Shown here: positions 1 through 9,435 of the stretch, piece by piece
Layout: every line of letters starts with the position of its first letter
Numbering within the stretch: the first letter of the stretch is position 1
Source: Rhodopirellula bahusiensis
Lineage (GTDB): Bacteria > Planctomycetota > Planctomycetia > Pirellulales > Pirellulaceae
Direction: 5' to 3'
Length of the DNA: 64,000 bases
Assembly: GCF_002727185.1 (NCBI RefSeq)
Contig: NZ_NIZW01000023.1
Coordinates: 52,750-116,749, forward strand
The notes under the pieces: model-generated
The model's input: only the letters and a program-made list of their open reading frames with translations
Databases searched by the model: none
Told to the model about the DNA's origin: nothing
Position numbers and translations under genes: made by a program

Positions 1-8
1 TCTCCGCG

Positions 9-878
9 TCATCGATTGTTGAGACGGCATTCCTTTCGGAAACCGCGAGGTGTCATGCTGGTGACTTCTTTGAATGCGCGATTGAACCGACTCAGCGAAT
101 CAAAGCCGGCAGCGAATGCGATGTCGATGATTTGGTCGTTGCTCGAGATCAGCAATCGTTGAGCTTCGGCGACGCGATGACGTGTGATCAATCCATTCAG
201 CGTCAATCCAAATGTCTTTCGAAACAGAGTCGATGCGTAGTCGGGATGAAGGTCAACGCATTCGGCGATGTCCTTGATTTGCAATCGGGATTTGAAATTG
301 CGAGCGATGTGACACGCCATCAATTCGGCTTTGGCAAGGTTCGGTGACGAGTTTTTTAGGCTCGCGTCTCGTGCGTCCGACGAGAGCACGGGATTCTTGC
401 TGTACGATCGAGCCAAACGCAGCAGCCTGGCTTTGAGTTCGAGCAACACGAATTCACGCGTGTTCTCCGCATCGTTCGATACGTCCGAATGCCACTGTTG
501 AAACAGGAACTTGTCGCGAGTCGCTGTGGTTGAATCACAGTCGCCTGACAACACGTTTCCCAAAATCAGTTGCGTTTGAAGGCTCTCGGGCAATCCCCAT
601 TGCAGGAACCATCCGAATGGAATCGTGATGACGTAGTAGTGCGTCACATCGCGAAACTCGACGATTTGATGCGGAACCGCGGCCCAGAACAGCGTGAGAG
701 TGTGCGCGTCCACCGTGATCCGATTGCCACCAATCAAATACGTCAGTGACCCAGAGTCGAGAAAGTTGATCTCGATCTCGTCGTGACGGTCCGGACGCGG
801 CATCGGTACCGGTTCCCACAGTTCACAGGTGAAACCGTAGGGGGCGAACTCAGGTCTTTGTGTGTCAAAATGTTGCAT
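9..878 (-). CDS. AraC-family transcriptional regulator
   Basis: A 289-residue protein with an N-terminal cupin-like sensor half and a C-terminal AraC/XylS double helix-turn-helix. The C-terminal signature is clear: AFAAGFDSLSRFNRAFKEV, followed by TPRGFRKE, the usual end of the second HTH. The first HTH lies near IKDIAECVDLHPDYASTLF. ATG at 878 is the longest in-frame start and fits the family length (about 280-300). It is divergent from the alcohol dehydrogenase and Rbs-type operon across 213 bp, the usual layout for a local sugar-responsive regulator, so I infer that it controls the island to its right. The ligand cannot be read from the sequence. The stop lies 9 bp from the window edge, so the gene is complete. 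Confidence 0.9.
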   Translation of the reverse strand: MQHFDTQRPEFAPYGFTCELWEPVPMPRPDRHDEIEINFLDSGSLTYLIGGNRITVDAHTLTLFWAAVPHQIVEFRDVTHYYVITIPFGWFLQWGLPESLQTQLILGNVLSGDCDSTTATRDKFLFQQWHSDVSNDAENTREFVLLELKARLLRLARSYSKNPVLSSDARDASLKNSSPNLAKAELMACHIARNFKSRLQIKDIAECVDLHPDYASTLFRKTFGLTLNGLITRHRVAEAQRLLISSNDQIIDIAFAAGFDSLSRFNRAFKEVTSMTPRGFRKECRLNNR

Positions 879-1001
879 AGTCTAAGGATAGTGCAAGTCT
901 GGCGAGCTTTCGAGGGAGAATGTGCGAATTCCTGGTGTATTGTTAATCCTGAAATTGATTTGCAACGAGAGCCCATTTTCGCTTTTCAGCTATTCGACTT
1001 C

Positions 1002-1016
1002 ATGATCGTCGATCAT
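1002..1016. promoter_or_regulatory. 15-bp palindrome, candidate operator in divergent promoter region
   Basis: The sequence ATGATCGTCGATCAT is a perfect 7+1+7 inverted repeat. It lies in the 213-bp space between the divergent AraC-type gene and the alcohol dehydrogenase gene, about 76 bp before the latter's ATG. Position and symmetry suit an operator. AraC proteins more often use direct repeats, so the bound protein may be a different regulator. No clear -35/-10 pair could be assigned; a weak purine run (TTAGGA) about 6 bp before the ATG at 1092 may serve as ribosome binding site. Confidence 0.35.
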
Positions 1017-1091
1017 CCGACCTGCTGGCGGAATCGATCGGCGCGCCCCCGATAAAGTACTCCTCTTCAGATATCAGTTAGGACCTCATTG

Positions 1092-2261
1092 ATGAGCGTA
1101 GTGAAACCCGAGTCCGTGCGTGCCGTTGCGATGACAGCGCCTGGTGCCACCGAAATGCGGACCTATCCCTATCCCACGGTGGATCACGACTCGGCCATCT
1201 TGAAAGTCGACATGTCCGGAATCTGCGGGACGGATCGGCACATCTTCAAAGGCGAAGCATCCGAGATTCGCGGAAAGTCGATCTTTCCATACGTTGGTGG
1301 TCACGAAGTGATCGGCACGATCGTCGAGATCGGCGACAACGCCGCGAAGGTTTTGGACTACGACAAGCAAGTTTTGCAGGTCGGTGACCGCGTCGCGATC
1401 GCCGTCGAGGTCAATTGCGGGCATTGCTACTACTGCCGCAAACACTACAACAACACAACGTGCCTGAACCAAATTCAAGCCTACGGGTTGCATCCCAACG
1501 CGGACACGCTTCCTTACTTGCGAGGTGGGTTTGCGGAGTACATCTTCATTCGGCCTGGCACACACCTGTTCAAAGTCCCCGACGAAATGTCGACTGACGT
1601 TGCCGTATTCGTGGAAGAGATGGCCGTCGCGTATCACAGTTTGGCAAGAGCCGCCGGCCCGTTTGCTCCGGTCAACGAAGGCTTTGGTCCTGGTTGCTCC
1701 GTCGCGGTGCTCGGCAACGGTCCACTCGGAATCCTTCACGGGATCATGGCGAGCATTCACGGTGCCGGTTTGCGAATCGCGACTGACTTGTCTGATTTGC
1801 GTTTGGAGAAAGCCAAGAACCTTTACGCAGACGTGACGATCAACGCATCAAAGGTTTCGACTGACGAACGGATCGCTCAGGTCCAAGAGATGACGGAAGG
1901 CGTCGGCCCCGACTTGGTGATTGAATCGGCGGGCGAACCCGAAGCGTTCATTGAAGCACTTCGAATGGTTCGAAAGGGCGGCACAGTCATCGAAGTCGGC
2001 AACTGGGTCGACCTCGGCAAGCCAGTCGCTTTGGATGTCATGCGCCATATCAGTTCCAAGAACTTGCACATTCATTCCGTGTTCCACTGCGGAACCGATT
2101 GGCGGCCCGTGCTGAACATTTTGCATCAGCAATCAAATCGTTACGACTTTGCATCCTTGATCACGCATCGCTTCAGTCTGGACGAACTCGTCGACAAGTT
2201 TGGAACGGTCACTGACTTTGATGAATGCTGTAAAATCGAAGTGATTCCGCACAAAAGCTGA
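1092..2261 (+). CDS. zinc-dependent medium-chain alcohol/polyol dehydrogenase
   Basis: A 389-residue MDR-superfamily dehydrogenase that would oxidise a sugar alcohol or sugar with NAD(P). Catalytic zinc ligands fit Cys45 in GICGTD and His71-Glu72 in GGHEVIGTI; a structural-zinc lobe has cysteines at about 109, 112, 115 and 124. A Rossmann segment with GNGPLG follows near residue 200. I chose ATG 1092; a TTG three bases upstream is also in frame. It is the first gene of the + strand island, 154 bp ahead of rbsD, so it may be separately expressed or lead the operon. Substrate specificity cannot be told from these motifs; a sugar, polyol or uronate-derived substrate is plausible from context. 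Confidence 0.88.
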   Translation: MSVVKPESVRAVAMTAPGATEMRTYPYPTVDHDSAILKVDMSGICGTDRHIFKGEASEIRGKSIFPYVGGHEVIGTIVEIGDNAAKVLDYDKQVLQVGDRVAIAVEVNCGHCYYCRKHYNNTTCLNQIQAYGLHPNADTLPYLRGGFAEYIFIRPGTHLFKVPDEMSTDVAVFVEEMAVAYHSLARAAGPFAPVNEGFGPGCSVAVLGNGPLGILHGIMASIHGAGLRIATDLSDLRLEKAKNLYADVTINASKVSTDERIAQVQEMTEGVGPDLVIESAGEPEAFIEALRMVRKGGTVIEVGNWVDLGKPVALDVMRHISSKNLHIHSVFHCGTDWRPVLNILHQQSNRYDFASLITHRFSLDELVDKFGTVTDFDECCKIEVIPHKS

Positions 2262-2415
2262 GGTCACTTCGCGAATCCTCGCCGGCTGAATCAAACCTTT
2301 GTCGTTGCTTTCTTGCGAAGTTCGCGACGAGATTCGTCGTGTGGTTTCGCATCGCTGCAATGCGTTTGTTGCATCATCTCCACCTTTCAAACCCACTCCA
2401 TCTTTCGCGAACTTC

Positions 2416-2823
2416 ATGAAACGCACCCGATTACTCAACAGCGAGCTGTGCTATGAAATCAGCCGGCTCGGGCATACTGCATCGATCACGCTTTGCGATG
2501 CTGGTTTGCCGATCCCTTCGGGTGTGAAGCGGATTGATTTAGCAATCGAGGACGGCTATCCGACCTTCCTGCGAACGTTGGATGCAATCTTGAGCGAGCT
2601 GAAGGTGGAGGAGATCGTGATTGCTAGTGAGATGCATGACCGCAACCAATTGTTGTTTGAGCAGATGATGAAACTCTTCGAAGCTCATCTCATGGCACCG
2701 AAGATCACCGAGGTTTCTCATGTCGAATTCAAGCAACGAACAGAGGACAGTGAGGCGGTTGTTCGCACAGGAGAATGCACGCCCTATGCGAACGTGATCC
2801 TGAAATCCGGCGTTGTGTTTTGA
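2416..2823 (+). CDS. rbsD: RbsD/FucU family sugar mutarotase (D-ribose pyranase-like)
   Basis: A 135-residue cytoplasmic protein of the RbsD/FucU family, which interconverts pyranose and furanose or anomeric forms of an imported sugar before phosphorylation. Family residues are in place: His20 in RLGHT, Asp28 in CDAGLPIP, a later His in EVSH, and CTPYANVILKSGVVF at the C terminus, matching the usual RbsD tail. The ATG at 2416 gives the typical N terminus (MKRTRLLNSE); an in-frame TTG 117 bp upstream adds residues that do not fit the family. It is 42 bp ahead of the binding-protein gene and belongs to a ribose-type import operon, so the transported sugar is likely one whose furanose form is used by the kinase. 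Confidence 0.92.
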   Translation: MKRTRLLNSELCYEISRLGHTASITLCDAGLPIPSGVKRIDLAIEDGYPTFLRTLDAILSELKVEEIVIASEMHDRNQLLFEQMMKLFEAHLMAPKITEVSHVEFKQRTEDSEAVVRTGECTPYANVILKSGVVF

Positions 2824-2865
2824 CACCGCAATCATTCCCATCAACCTTCCAGTGAGACTTCATCG

Positions 2866-3855
2866 ATGAGCCCAGGCAAGCAACCCAACCGATTCGCGAA
2901 ATGTTTATTGTGCGTGTTCGCACTGCTGATCGGTGGATGTCGCAATGAAACGAAAAACGCTGATGGTTCGGCTGACTCCGATGCTCCCAAGAGGGTTGCG
3001 GTGATTGTCTCGACGCTAAACAACCCGTGGTTTGTTGTGCTCGCTGAGTCAGCCCGCGACAGTGCGATTGAGTTGGGATATGACGCGGTGGTGTTTGACT
3101 CGCAGAACGACCCCGCGAAAGAGACGGCCCATTTCGACAACGTGATCGCTTCGGGCTATTCCGCTGTCCTTTTCAATCCAACCGACGCGGACGGTTCGGT
3201 CGCGAATGTGCGTCGAGCGAAAGAGGCTGGCGTTCCGGTCTTTTGCATGGACCGAGAAATCAACGCGACGGACGTTGCGGCTTCGCAAATTCTGTCGGAC
3301 AACTATTCCGGTTGCGTCGCGATTGGACAGCACTTCGTCAAAGAGGTCGGTGAGTCCGGCGAATATGCAGAATTGCTCGGTTTGGTGGGGGACAACAACA
3401 CGAGGAATCGCTCCGACGGTTTCCACAGTGTGGTCGATCGCTATCCCGATCTGAAAATGGTTGCCCAACAAAGTGCAGACTTTGATCGCGCTAAGGCGCT
3501 GGAAGTCATGGAAGCCATTTTGCAAGCGAACCCAGACATCAAGGCTGTCTTTTGCGGGAACGACGCAATGGCGATGGGGGCCTATCAAGCGTTGCTAGCC
3601 GCCAACAAAGCAGAGCAAGTCAAAATCTTTGGTTTTGACGGTGCCGATGATGTGGTCGCCATGATTCACGAAGGAAAGATCACCGCAACGGGGATGCAGT
3701 TTCCAAAGCTGATGGCGAAAACCGCGGCGGAGTACGCCGATCGATATCTCAAGGGAGACCACGACCTTTTGCAAAAGGTACCGGTTGCCGTTGAGTTGGT
3801 TCACCAAGGGAATGCATCAAAGTTTGGTGACTTTGACGAAGAAGGTTCCGAGTGA
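2866..3855 (+). CDS. rbsB: ribose-type ABC transporter substrate-binding lipoprotein
   Basis: A 329-residue periplasmic-binding-protein type I (Peripla_BP_4) protein. The N terminus is a lipoprotein signal with lipobox LIGGC (Cys25). The mature part opens with [20 protein letters not shown], the standard RbsB-like first strand and helix, and later has [16 protein letters not shown] and IFGFDGADD, both family hallmarks. The protein would capture a monosaccharide and hand it to the RbsC permease. Its stop overlaps the GTG start of the following DUF2291 gene by 4 bp, which implies translational coupling. Sugar identity is not decided by sequence; ribose is the family default. Confidence 0.93.
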   Translation: MSPGKQPNRFAKCLLCVFALLIGGCRNETKNADGSADSDAPKRVAVIVSTLNNPWFVVLAESARDSAIELGYDAVVFDSQNDPAKETAHFDNVIASGYSAVLFNPTDADGSVANVRRAKEAGVPVFCMDREINATDVAASQILSDNYSGCVAIGQHFVKEVGESGEYAELLGLVGDNNTRNRSDGFHSVVDRYPDLKMVAQQSADFDRAKALEVMEAILQANPDIKAVFCGNDAMAMGAYQALLAANKAEQVKIFGFDGADDVVAMIHEGKITATGMQFPKLMAKTAAEYADRYLKGDHDLLQKVPVAVELVHQGNASKFGDFDEEGSE

Positions 3856-4508
3856 TTTCCCGTCAAAAAATATGGATCTCCCGCTTCGCAGTCGCAATTG
3901 GAATCTTGGTGCTCTTGTACCTGTTCCCACTATTTCGCGTCGTTTCCCTGGATGATGCGAACGAGGCGTCTGCGAAAGCATCGGCGGCGAAGTTCGATCC
4001 GATCGTGTTCGTCGATCAGTTCTGGAACGACAAATTGCTGGCGTCGAAAGCAAACGCGGTCGATGCGTTGGAGTTGGTCAATGAAATACAAGCCAACCCC
4101 GGCAAAGTCCGTCAAGCACGCGGCCGGCAGGTGGGTTTGAGTCAATCGTATTTTTTGACTGTCACCGGTGTCGGGCGAGTTGTCTCGGTCGAAAAGAACT
4201 CTGTCGGGCTTGCAATCACTGATCAATCAGATGAAGCGGAGGTGGTTTTGGAATCGGGTATTCTGTTCGGCAACACGGTCCGAGACGGGACGGGTTTGTT
4301 GGATGTCAATGAATTCCAAAACACACAAGACTTCAATTCGATTTCAACGGAATTGAATCGGCGGATCGAAGCGGATGTGCTGCCAACGTTGCGAGACATT
4401 GCCACGTCAGGCACCGAAATCGAATTCTCCGGTTGCGCGCAAGTCAGCGATGAAGCCACGGATCTGAATCCTCTGCGAGTGGTCCCATTCTTCGTGGAGG
4501 CAAAATGA
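3852..4508 (+). CDS. DUF2291 family protein, sugar ABC operon accessory
   Basis: A 218-residue protein with one N-terminal membrane or signal segment (about residues 8-28) and a periplasmic domain. I recognise the DUF2291 family from [43 protein letters not shown] and the following [16 protein letters not shown]2291 proteins occur within ribose-like ABC operons and have no established biochemical role. The start is GTG 3852, overlapping the rbsB stop by 4 bp; the stop overlaps the ATG of rbsA by 4 bp. The tight coupling implies a function with the transporter, perhaps in assembly or ligand handling in the periplasm (inference). Confidence 0.8.
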   Translation: MISRQKIWISRFAVAIGILVLLYLFPLFRVVSLDDANEASAKASAAKFDPIVFVDQFWNDKLLASKANAVDALELVNEIQANPGKVRQARGRQVGLSQSYFLTVTGVGRVVSVEKNSVGLAITDQSDEAEVVLESGILFGNTVRDGTGLLDVNEFQNTQDFNSISTELNRRIEADVLPTLRDIATSGTEIEFSGCAQVSDEATDLNPLRVVPFFVEAK

Positions 4509-6040
4509 CTGTCTCCGGTGATTTGGTTCTCGAAGCCAAGAAGATTTCCAAGCTTTTTCCGGGCGTGAAAGCCTTGGATGGAGTTGACTTGAATTTGAGG
4601 TCAGGACGTTTGACCGCGCTGCTCGGCGAAAATGGTGCGGGCAAGTCGACGCTGATGAAAATCTTGGCGGGAGTTCAACCGCCCGATGAAGGAGAATTGT
4701 TGGTGGATCGCGAGCCGGTCCAATTCACCGGTCCGCGGCATGCTCACGATCACGGAATCGCGATGATCCACCAAGAGTTGAGCTTGGTGCCGGACTTGAG
4801 TGTTGCTGAAAACATCTTTCTCGGACGCGAACCACTTCGATTCGAAACGCTGATTGACTATTCGGAACTCAATCGGCAAGCCTCGCAGTGGCTGAAACGG
4901 TTGGAACTGGATGTCTCACCAACGACGCCCGTACGCCGACTTCGCGTTGGACAACAACAACTGGTGGAGATCGCCCGAGCGTTGGCGGGGAATGTTCGCA
5001 TCCTGATCATGGACGAACCCACGTCTGCGATCACTGATCGCGAAACGGAAGTCTTGTTTCGCTGCATCGCTGACCTGAAGAAGCAAGGCGTTGCGATTGT
5101 CTACATCACACATCGTTTGGAAGAGCTCGAGCAGATCGCCGACGACATCGTTGTGATGCGTGATGGTTGTTTGATCGGAACAGCTGAGTTCGGCGAGTTG
5201 AGTCACGACGAAATGGTCCGCATGATGGTCGGCCGAGAGGTGAAGGTTCTTTCCAAAGAATCATCCACCAACAAATACCCGGTACTGAGCGCGGGCAACA
5301 TTTCGCTGAAGCACCCGACACGCCCTGGGGACTTCTTGGTCAATGAAGTTGACTTGCACGTTTGCAAAGGGGAAGTGCTCGGCATCTTTGGATTGATGGG
5401 TGCCGGTCGAACCGAATTGCTGGAGTGTCTGTTCGGTTTGCATCCGAAGACTTCGAGCGGAAACGTGAGCATTCACGACGAATGCGTTCGCCTGAAATGT
5501 CCCGCCGATGCGATTGCACATGGTTTGGCTCTGGTCCCAGAGGATCGCAAGCACGACGGATTGGTACTGTCGATGAGCGTCGCTGAAAACGCGAGTCTTG
5601 CAAGTCTGAAACAGGCGGAGAAGTTTGGCTTCATCGACCGAGCGAAAGAACGCGAGCACACTCGGCGCTTCGTCGAACGTTTTCGCGTGAAAACGCCATC
5701 GTTACGAGAGAAAATTGTCAACTTGAGTGGCGGGAATCAGCAGAAGGTCATCTTGGCGAAATGGTTGGCGACCGGACCCGCCGTGTTGATGTTGGACGAG
5801 CCCACACGAGGAATCGATATCCATGCGAAGAACGAGATTTACACTTTGATTGATGAACTGACGACGGACGGATTGGCTGTGATCATGGTTTCGTCGGAGC
5901 TGCCCGAAGTGATGGCGGTTTCGGACCGGATTTTGGTGATGTGCGAAGGACGTGCGACACAAGAATTCGATCGGGCGGAGGCCACCGAGGAGGCCATCCT
6001 GCAAGCCGCTCTGCCGAAAAGGACGTCGATTCCATGTTAG
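4505..6040 (+). CDS. rbsA: ribose-type ABC transporter ATP-binding protein (two NBDs)
   Basis: A 511-residue tandem ATPase of the carbohydrate uptake CUT2 family. The first NBD has Walker A GENGAGKST (residues 41-49), a signature-like RVGQQQLVEIARAL and Walker B ILIMDEPTSA. The second has a degenerate Walker A GLMGAGRTE near residue 300, a full signature LSGGNQQKVILAKWL and LMLDEPTRGID. A degenerate second P-loop is normal for RbsA/XylG/MglA. It energises import of the sugar bound by the lipoprotein upstream. The start overlaps the DUF2291 stop by 4 bp and its 3' end overlaps the permease start by 7 bp. Confidence 0.95.
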   Translation: MTVSGDLVLEAKKISKLFPGVKALDGVDLNLRSGRLTALLGENGAGKSTLMKILAGVQPPDEGELLVDREPVQFTGPRHAHDHGIAMIHQELSLVPDLSVAENIFLGREPLRFETLIDYSELNRQASQWLKRLELDVSPTTPVRRLRVGQQQLVEIARALAGNVRILIMDEPTSAITDRETEVLFRCIADLKKQGVAIVYITHRLEELEQIADDIVVMRDGCLIGTAEFGELSHDEMVRMMVGREVKVLSKESSTNKYPVLSAGNISLKHPTRPGDFLVNEVDLHVCKGEVLGIFGLMGAGRTELLECLFGLHPKTSSGNVSIHDECVRLKCPADAIAHGLALVPEDRKHDGLVLSMSVAENASLASLKQAEKFGFIDRAKEREHTRRFVERFRVKTPSLREKIVNLSGGNQQKVILAKWLATGPAVLMLDEPTRGIDIHAKNEIYTLIDELTTDGLAVIMVSSELPEVMAVSDRILVMCEGRATQEFDRAEATEEAILQAALPKRTSIPC

Positions 6041-7005
6041 AGAACAAACGAGAACACCTCGCGAAATTTCAGTCGCTGATCGCATTGGCCGTGATGCTGA
6101 TCGCGATGAGTTTGTTATCCGATAGCTTCTTCACGCCCGACAACGGGCTGAATATCCTGCGGCAAATTTCAGTCAACCTGAGTCTTTCCATTGGGATGAC
6201 TTTGATCATCTTGACCGGCGGAATCGACTTGTCCGTCGGAGCGATCCTGGCTTTGTCCGGTGCCGTCGCCGCTGGGTTGCTGAAGAACGGTATCGTGATT
6301 GAACCGCTCGGCGTGAAGCTGCAGTTCACCGTTATAGGTTCGATCGTGTCCGGGCTATTGGTTGGATCCGCAGCGGGATTGTTCAACGGAGTCGCGGTGA
6401 CGCGATTCAAGCTGCCGCCGTTTGTGGCGACTCTGGGCATGTTCAGCATCGCTCGCGGATTGACCATGCTGTGGACCGGGGGATTTCCGGTCACAGGGCT
6501 TGGTTCATCGTTCGGTTACATCGGTACGGGAGTGCTTCTTGGAATCCCGGTGCCCGTCTGGATCACCGGCGGATTGGTCGGCGTGTTTGTGGCTCTGACA
6601 CGGACAACTCGCTTTGGACGCCATGTGTACGCCGTGGGTGGCAACGAAAGGGCGTCTTTGTTGACTGGTTTGCCCGTCGATCGGATCAAAATTGCTGTGT
6701 ACACGCTCGGAGGCTTGCTGGCCGGCGTGGCAGGACTGATCGTCACGGCTCGCTTGGATTCGGCACAACCCAACGCTGGATTGGGGTACGAACTCGATTC
6801 CATCGCCGCCGTCGTAATCGGTGGAACATCGCTGTCGGGCGGCCGAGGCAGCGTGATGGGCACGGTTCTTGGTTGTCTGATCATCGGTGTGTTGAACAAC
6901 GGTTTGTTTCTGCTAAACGTTTCCCCTTTTTGGCAACAAGTGGTCAAGGGCTTTGTGATCCTTGCCGCCGTTGCCGTCGACCGCATGAGTCAAAGGGATC
7001 GCTAG
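6034..7005 (+). CDS. rbsC: ribose-type ABC transporter permease
   Basis: A 323-residue inner-membrane permease of the BPD_transp_2 family with about eight to ten hydrophobic segments. Typical motifs are LTGGIDLSVGAILALSGAV, GxFNGVAVTRFKLPPFVATLG and near the C terminus GGTSLSGGRGSVMGTVLG. I place the start at ATG 6034, which yields the normal short cytoplasmic N terminus; the longer frame from 5941 is coding overlap with rbsA. The gene begins inside the last codons of rbsA and is followed after 1 bp by the kinase gene, so the import genes and kinase form one transcription unit. Confidence 0.95.
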   Translation: MLENKREHLAKFQSLIALAVMLIAMSLLSDSFFTPDNGLNILRQISVNLSLSIGMTLIILTGGIDLSVGAILALSGAVAAGLLKNGIVIEPLGVKLQFTVIGSIVSGLLVGSAAGLFNGVAVTRFKLPPFVATLGMFSIARGLTMLWTGGFPVTGLGSSFGYIGTGVLLGIPVPVWITGGLVGVFVALTRTTRFGRHVYAVGGNERASLLTGLPVDRIKIAVYTLGGLLAGVAGLIVTARLDSAQPNAGLGYELDSIAAVVIGGTSLSGGRGSVMGTVLGCLIIGVLNNGLFLLNVSPFWQQVVKGFVILAAVAVDRMSQRDR

Positions 7006-7006
7006 C

Positions 7007-7954
7007 ATGAACAACGCCCAAACCACTCGACCGAAAATCACCGTCGTCGGATCCGCCAACGTCGATCTCACTTTCCGCACGCCACGGCTTCCCGTTCCTG
7101 GTGAAACGTTCGCGGGACATTCGTTGCATCAAGGAATGGGTGGCAAAGGTGCCAACCAAGCTGTCGTTGCAGCGCGACTCGGTGCGGACGTTTCATTTGT
7201 CGCTCGAGTTGGGAACGATGGTTTCGCAACTCAGGCCATTGATGCGTACAAGAACGACGGTATCAACACCAAGTTCATTCGTCACTCCAAAGACCAACCG
7301 ACTGGCACGGCTGCCATTCTTGTAGATGATGAGGCAGAGAATTGCATCATCGTGGTCGCGGGCGCCAACGCGGAGTTGTGCGCGGATGACGTCCGCTCCG
7401 CCAAGACAGCGATCGAAGCAGCCGACGTTGTGATCTGTCAGTTGGAGACGCCGGTGGAGGCTGCGATCGAAGCGTTCAAGATCGCTCGTGCGGCCAACGT
7501 GCTGACGATGCTTACACCGGCACCAGCCAAGCTTGTCACAGATGAATTGCTCGCGTTGAGTGATGCATGCGTTCCCAACAAAACGGAGATTGCCGCAATC
7601 ACGGGCAAAGCGGTCGAGACAGAAGCTGATTGTGTTTTGGCCGCCCAAACACTGATGCAGCGAGGCGTTCGGCAGGTTGCACTGACGATGGGCGGCGAGG
7701 GCGTTCTGACTCTCGACCATTCTGGGATGTCTCGAATTCCGGCGACGCAGGTCAAAGCGGTCGACACGACCGGCGCAGGCGATGCCTTCACCGGTGCATT
7801 GGCAGTCTCGCTCGCCGAAGGTTTGCCTTTGTCCGACGCTGCCAGCCGCGCGGCAATCGTTGCTGCCATCTCGGTGACACGCATCGGGACGCAAACATCC
7901 TTTCCGTCGCTCGATGAAGTCAATGGTTGGAATCAACCCGAGGAGACCAAATGA
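7007..7954 (+). CDS. rbsK: ribokinase-like PfkB family sugar kinase
   Basis: A 315-residue PfkB-family kinase that phosphorylates a furanose sugar with ATP. The first PfkB region is GSANVDLTFRTPRLPVPGET with GGKGANQAVVAARLGA after it; the second, near residues 250-262, is VDTTGAGDAFTGAL with the catalytic Asp in GAGD. The length equals that of ribokinase. With RbsD and the Rbs transporter alongside, ribokinase is the best call, but another furanose kinase cannot be excluded in this glycan-degradation setting. Its stop overlaps the ATG of the following exported Sde182-like gene by 4 bp, coupling cytoplasmic sugar capture to an exported enzyme. Confidence 0.9.
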   Translation: MNNAQTTRPKITVVGSANVDLTFRTPRLPVPGETFAGHSLHQGMGGKGANQAVVAARLGADVSFVARVGNDGFATQAIDAYKNDGINTKFIRHSKDQPTGTAAILVDDEAENCIIVVAGANAELCADDVRSAKTAIEAADVVICQLETPVEAAIEAFKIARAANVLTMLTPAPAKLVTDELLALSDACVPNKTEIAAITGKAVETEADCVLAAQTLMQRGVRQVALTMGGEGVLTLDHSGMSRIPATQVKAVDTTGAGDAFTGALAVSLAEGLPLSDAASRAAIVAAISVTRIGTQTSFPSLDEVNGWNQPEETK

Positions 7955-9402
7955 ACATCGCTTTGAGAATCCTCCTTACCGCCGCCTTTGCATTGCCGTG
8001 TGCCTTTGCCGGTGCGGAATCGCCGCCGAAAGCGCGAATGGTCGTGTTGACCGACATCGAAGCCGATCCCGATGACACTCAGTCGCTCGTCCGTCTGCTG
8101 TTGTACTCAAACTTGATCGATATCGAAGCGATCGTTGCCACGACTTCCGTCCACCAGAAAGATCGCATCGCGCCAGAGTCCATTCGGCGCGTCATCGAAG
8201 CTTACGCCAACATCCAACTCAACCTGTTGAAGCACGAGGCCGACTTCCCCACAGCCCATTCGTTGCTCGACCTGGTTACCGAAGGGTTACCACTTTACGG
8301 AATGAAGGGCGTCGGCGACGACAAGGATTCGCCTGGGTCGAGCCGCATCATCGAACTGCTGGATAAAGATGACGATCGACCGCTATGGATCTCCGTTTGG
8401 GGCGGCCCGAATACGCTGGCTCAGGCATTGTTCCGAATTCGCGAAACACGTTCGCCGGAGCAAACTGTCCGGCTGGTGAAGAAGTTGCGTGTGTACACGA
8501 TTTCCGATCAAGACGATTCGGGCATCTGGTTGCGGAACGAATTTCCCAATCTGCAATACATCGTCAGCCCTGGGCGTTACGAGCGTTCGACTTGGGGAGC
8601 AATCAATCAAGTCATTGACGGGATCGACAATACAACGATTAGCAACGAATGGTTCGCCACCAATATCCAGCAATCTCACGGTCCCCTCGGAGCCGCCTAC
8701 CCTGACGTCGCTTGGGGAGTCGAAGGCGATACGCCAGCCTATCTCGGCCTGATTCCCAACGGACTGAATGTTCCCGAGCGGCCGGATTGGGGCGGGTGGG
8801 GCGGACGGTATGAACTGTCCCAACCAACCGATGAAGAAATCCAAGTCGGCCGCGAAGTTCAGGGCGGCGTTCCGATCAATCCAGAAACACGAACGATTTG
8901 GACGAACGCCGACGATACGTATCGACCTCGCGTTTTTCGCGAGTACGGGCGTGGCGAACGTCCCGACGACGAGGCTCACACGGGCAATCGGGTCACCTTG
9001 TGGCGATGGCGCGACGATTTCCAGAACGATTTCGCGGCTCGCATGGATTGGTGTCTATCAAGCTACGAAGACGCCAACCATCCGCCCGTCCCTGCGCTCT
9101 CTCATCCAGAAACATTCACCGTTGATTCCGGCGAAGCATTCAGGCTCGACGCCGGCGGAACGACGGACCCGGACGGTGACAGCTTGAGCTTCACCTGGAT
9201 GCAGTACCCCGAAGCGGGTTCGTCGTCCGACATCAAAGTCGACTTTGGAATCTTTCCCGAGAACGTCTACCAAGTGAACCGTGTTGCTCCAGAGGTGAGC
9301 GATACAGAAACGATGCACTTCATCTTAAAAGTCACTGACAAAGGATTGCCGCCGTTGACTCGTTACAAGCGAGTCATCGTGACCGTTCAGCCATCGAAGT
9401 AG
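7951..9402 (+). CDS. exported Sde182-like (DUF1593) nucleoside-hydrolase-like protein
   Basis: A 483-residue protein with a signal peptide (about residues 1-22, ending near AFAGAE). It has an N-terminal Sde182 nucleoside-hydrolase-like domain (about 28-360) and a C-terminal beta-sandwich Sde182_C/Ig-like domain (about 370-483) with DPDGDSLSFTW. The proposed metal/active-site loop is LTDIEADPDDTQS (residues 33-45), comparable with the DTDPGxDD loop of nucleoside hydrolases. Other family landmarks are [49 protein letters not shown] and [15 protein letters not shown]. The enzyme reaction of this family is not established; cellulose binding was reported for the founding name. The ATG at 7951 overlaps the rbsK stop. 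Six proteins here carry the domain; this one has the canonical loop. Confidence 0.88.
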   Translation: MNIALRILLTAAFALPCAFAGAESPPKARMVVLTDIEADPDDTQSLVRLLLYSNLIDIEAIVATTSVHQKDRIAPESIRRVIEAYANIQLNLLKHEADFPTAHSLLDLVTEGLPLYGMKGVGDDKDSPGSSRIIELLDKDDDRPLWISVWGGPNTLAQALFRIRETRSPEQTVRLVKKLRVYTISDQDDSGIWLRNEFPNLQYIVSPGRYERSTWGAINQVIDGIDNTTISNEWFATNIQQSHGPLGAAYPDVAWGVEGDTPAYLGLIPNGLNVPERPDWGGWGGRYELSQPTDEEIQVGREVQGGVPINPETRTIWTNADDTYRPRVFREYGRGERPDDEAHTGNRVTLWRWRDDFQNDFAARMDWCLSSYEDANHPPVPALSHPETFTVDSGEAFRLDAGGTTDPDGDSLSFTWMQYPEAGSSSDIKVDFGIFPENVYQVNRVAPEVSDTETMHFILKVTDKGLPPLTRYKRVIVTVQPSK

Positions 9403-9435
9403 TTTTCCCACTTTCCCCACACAGTGAAAACACAC

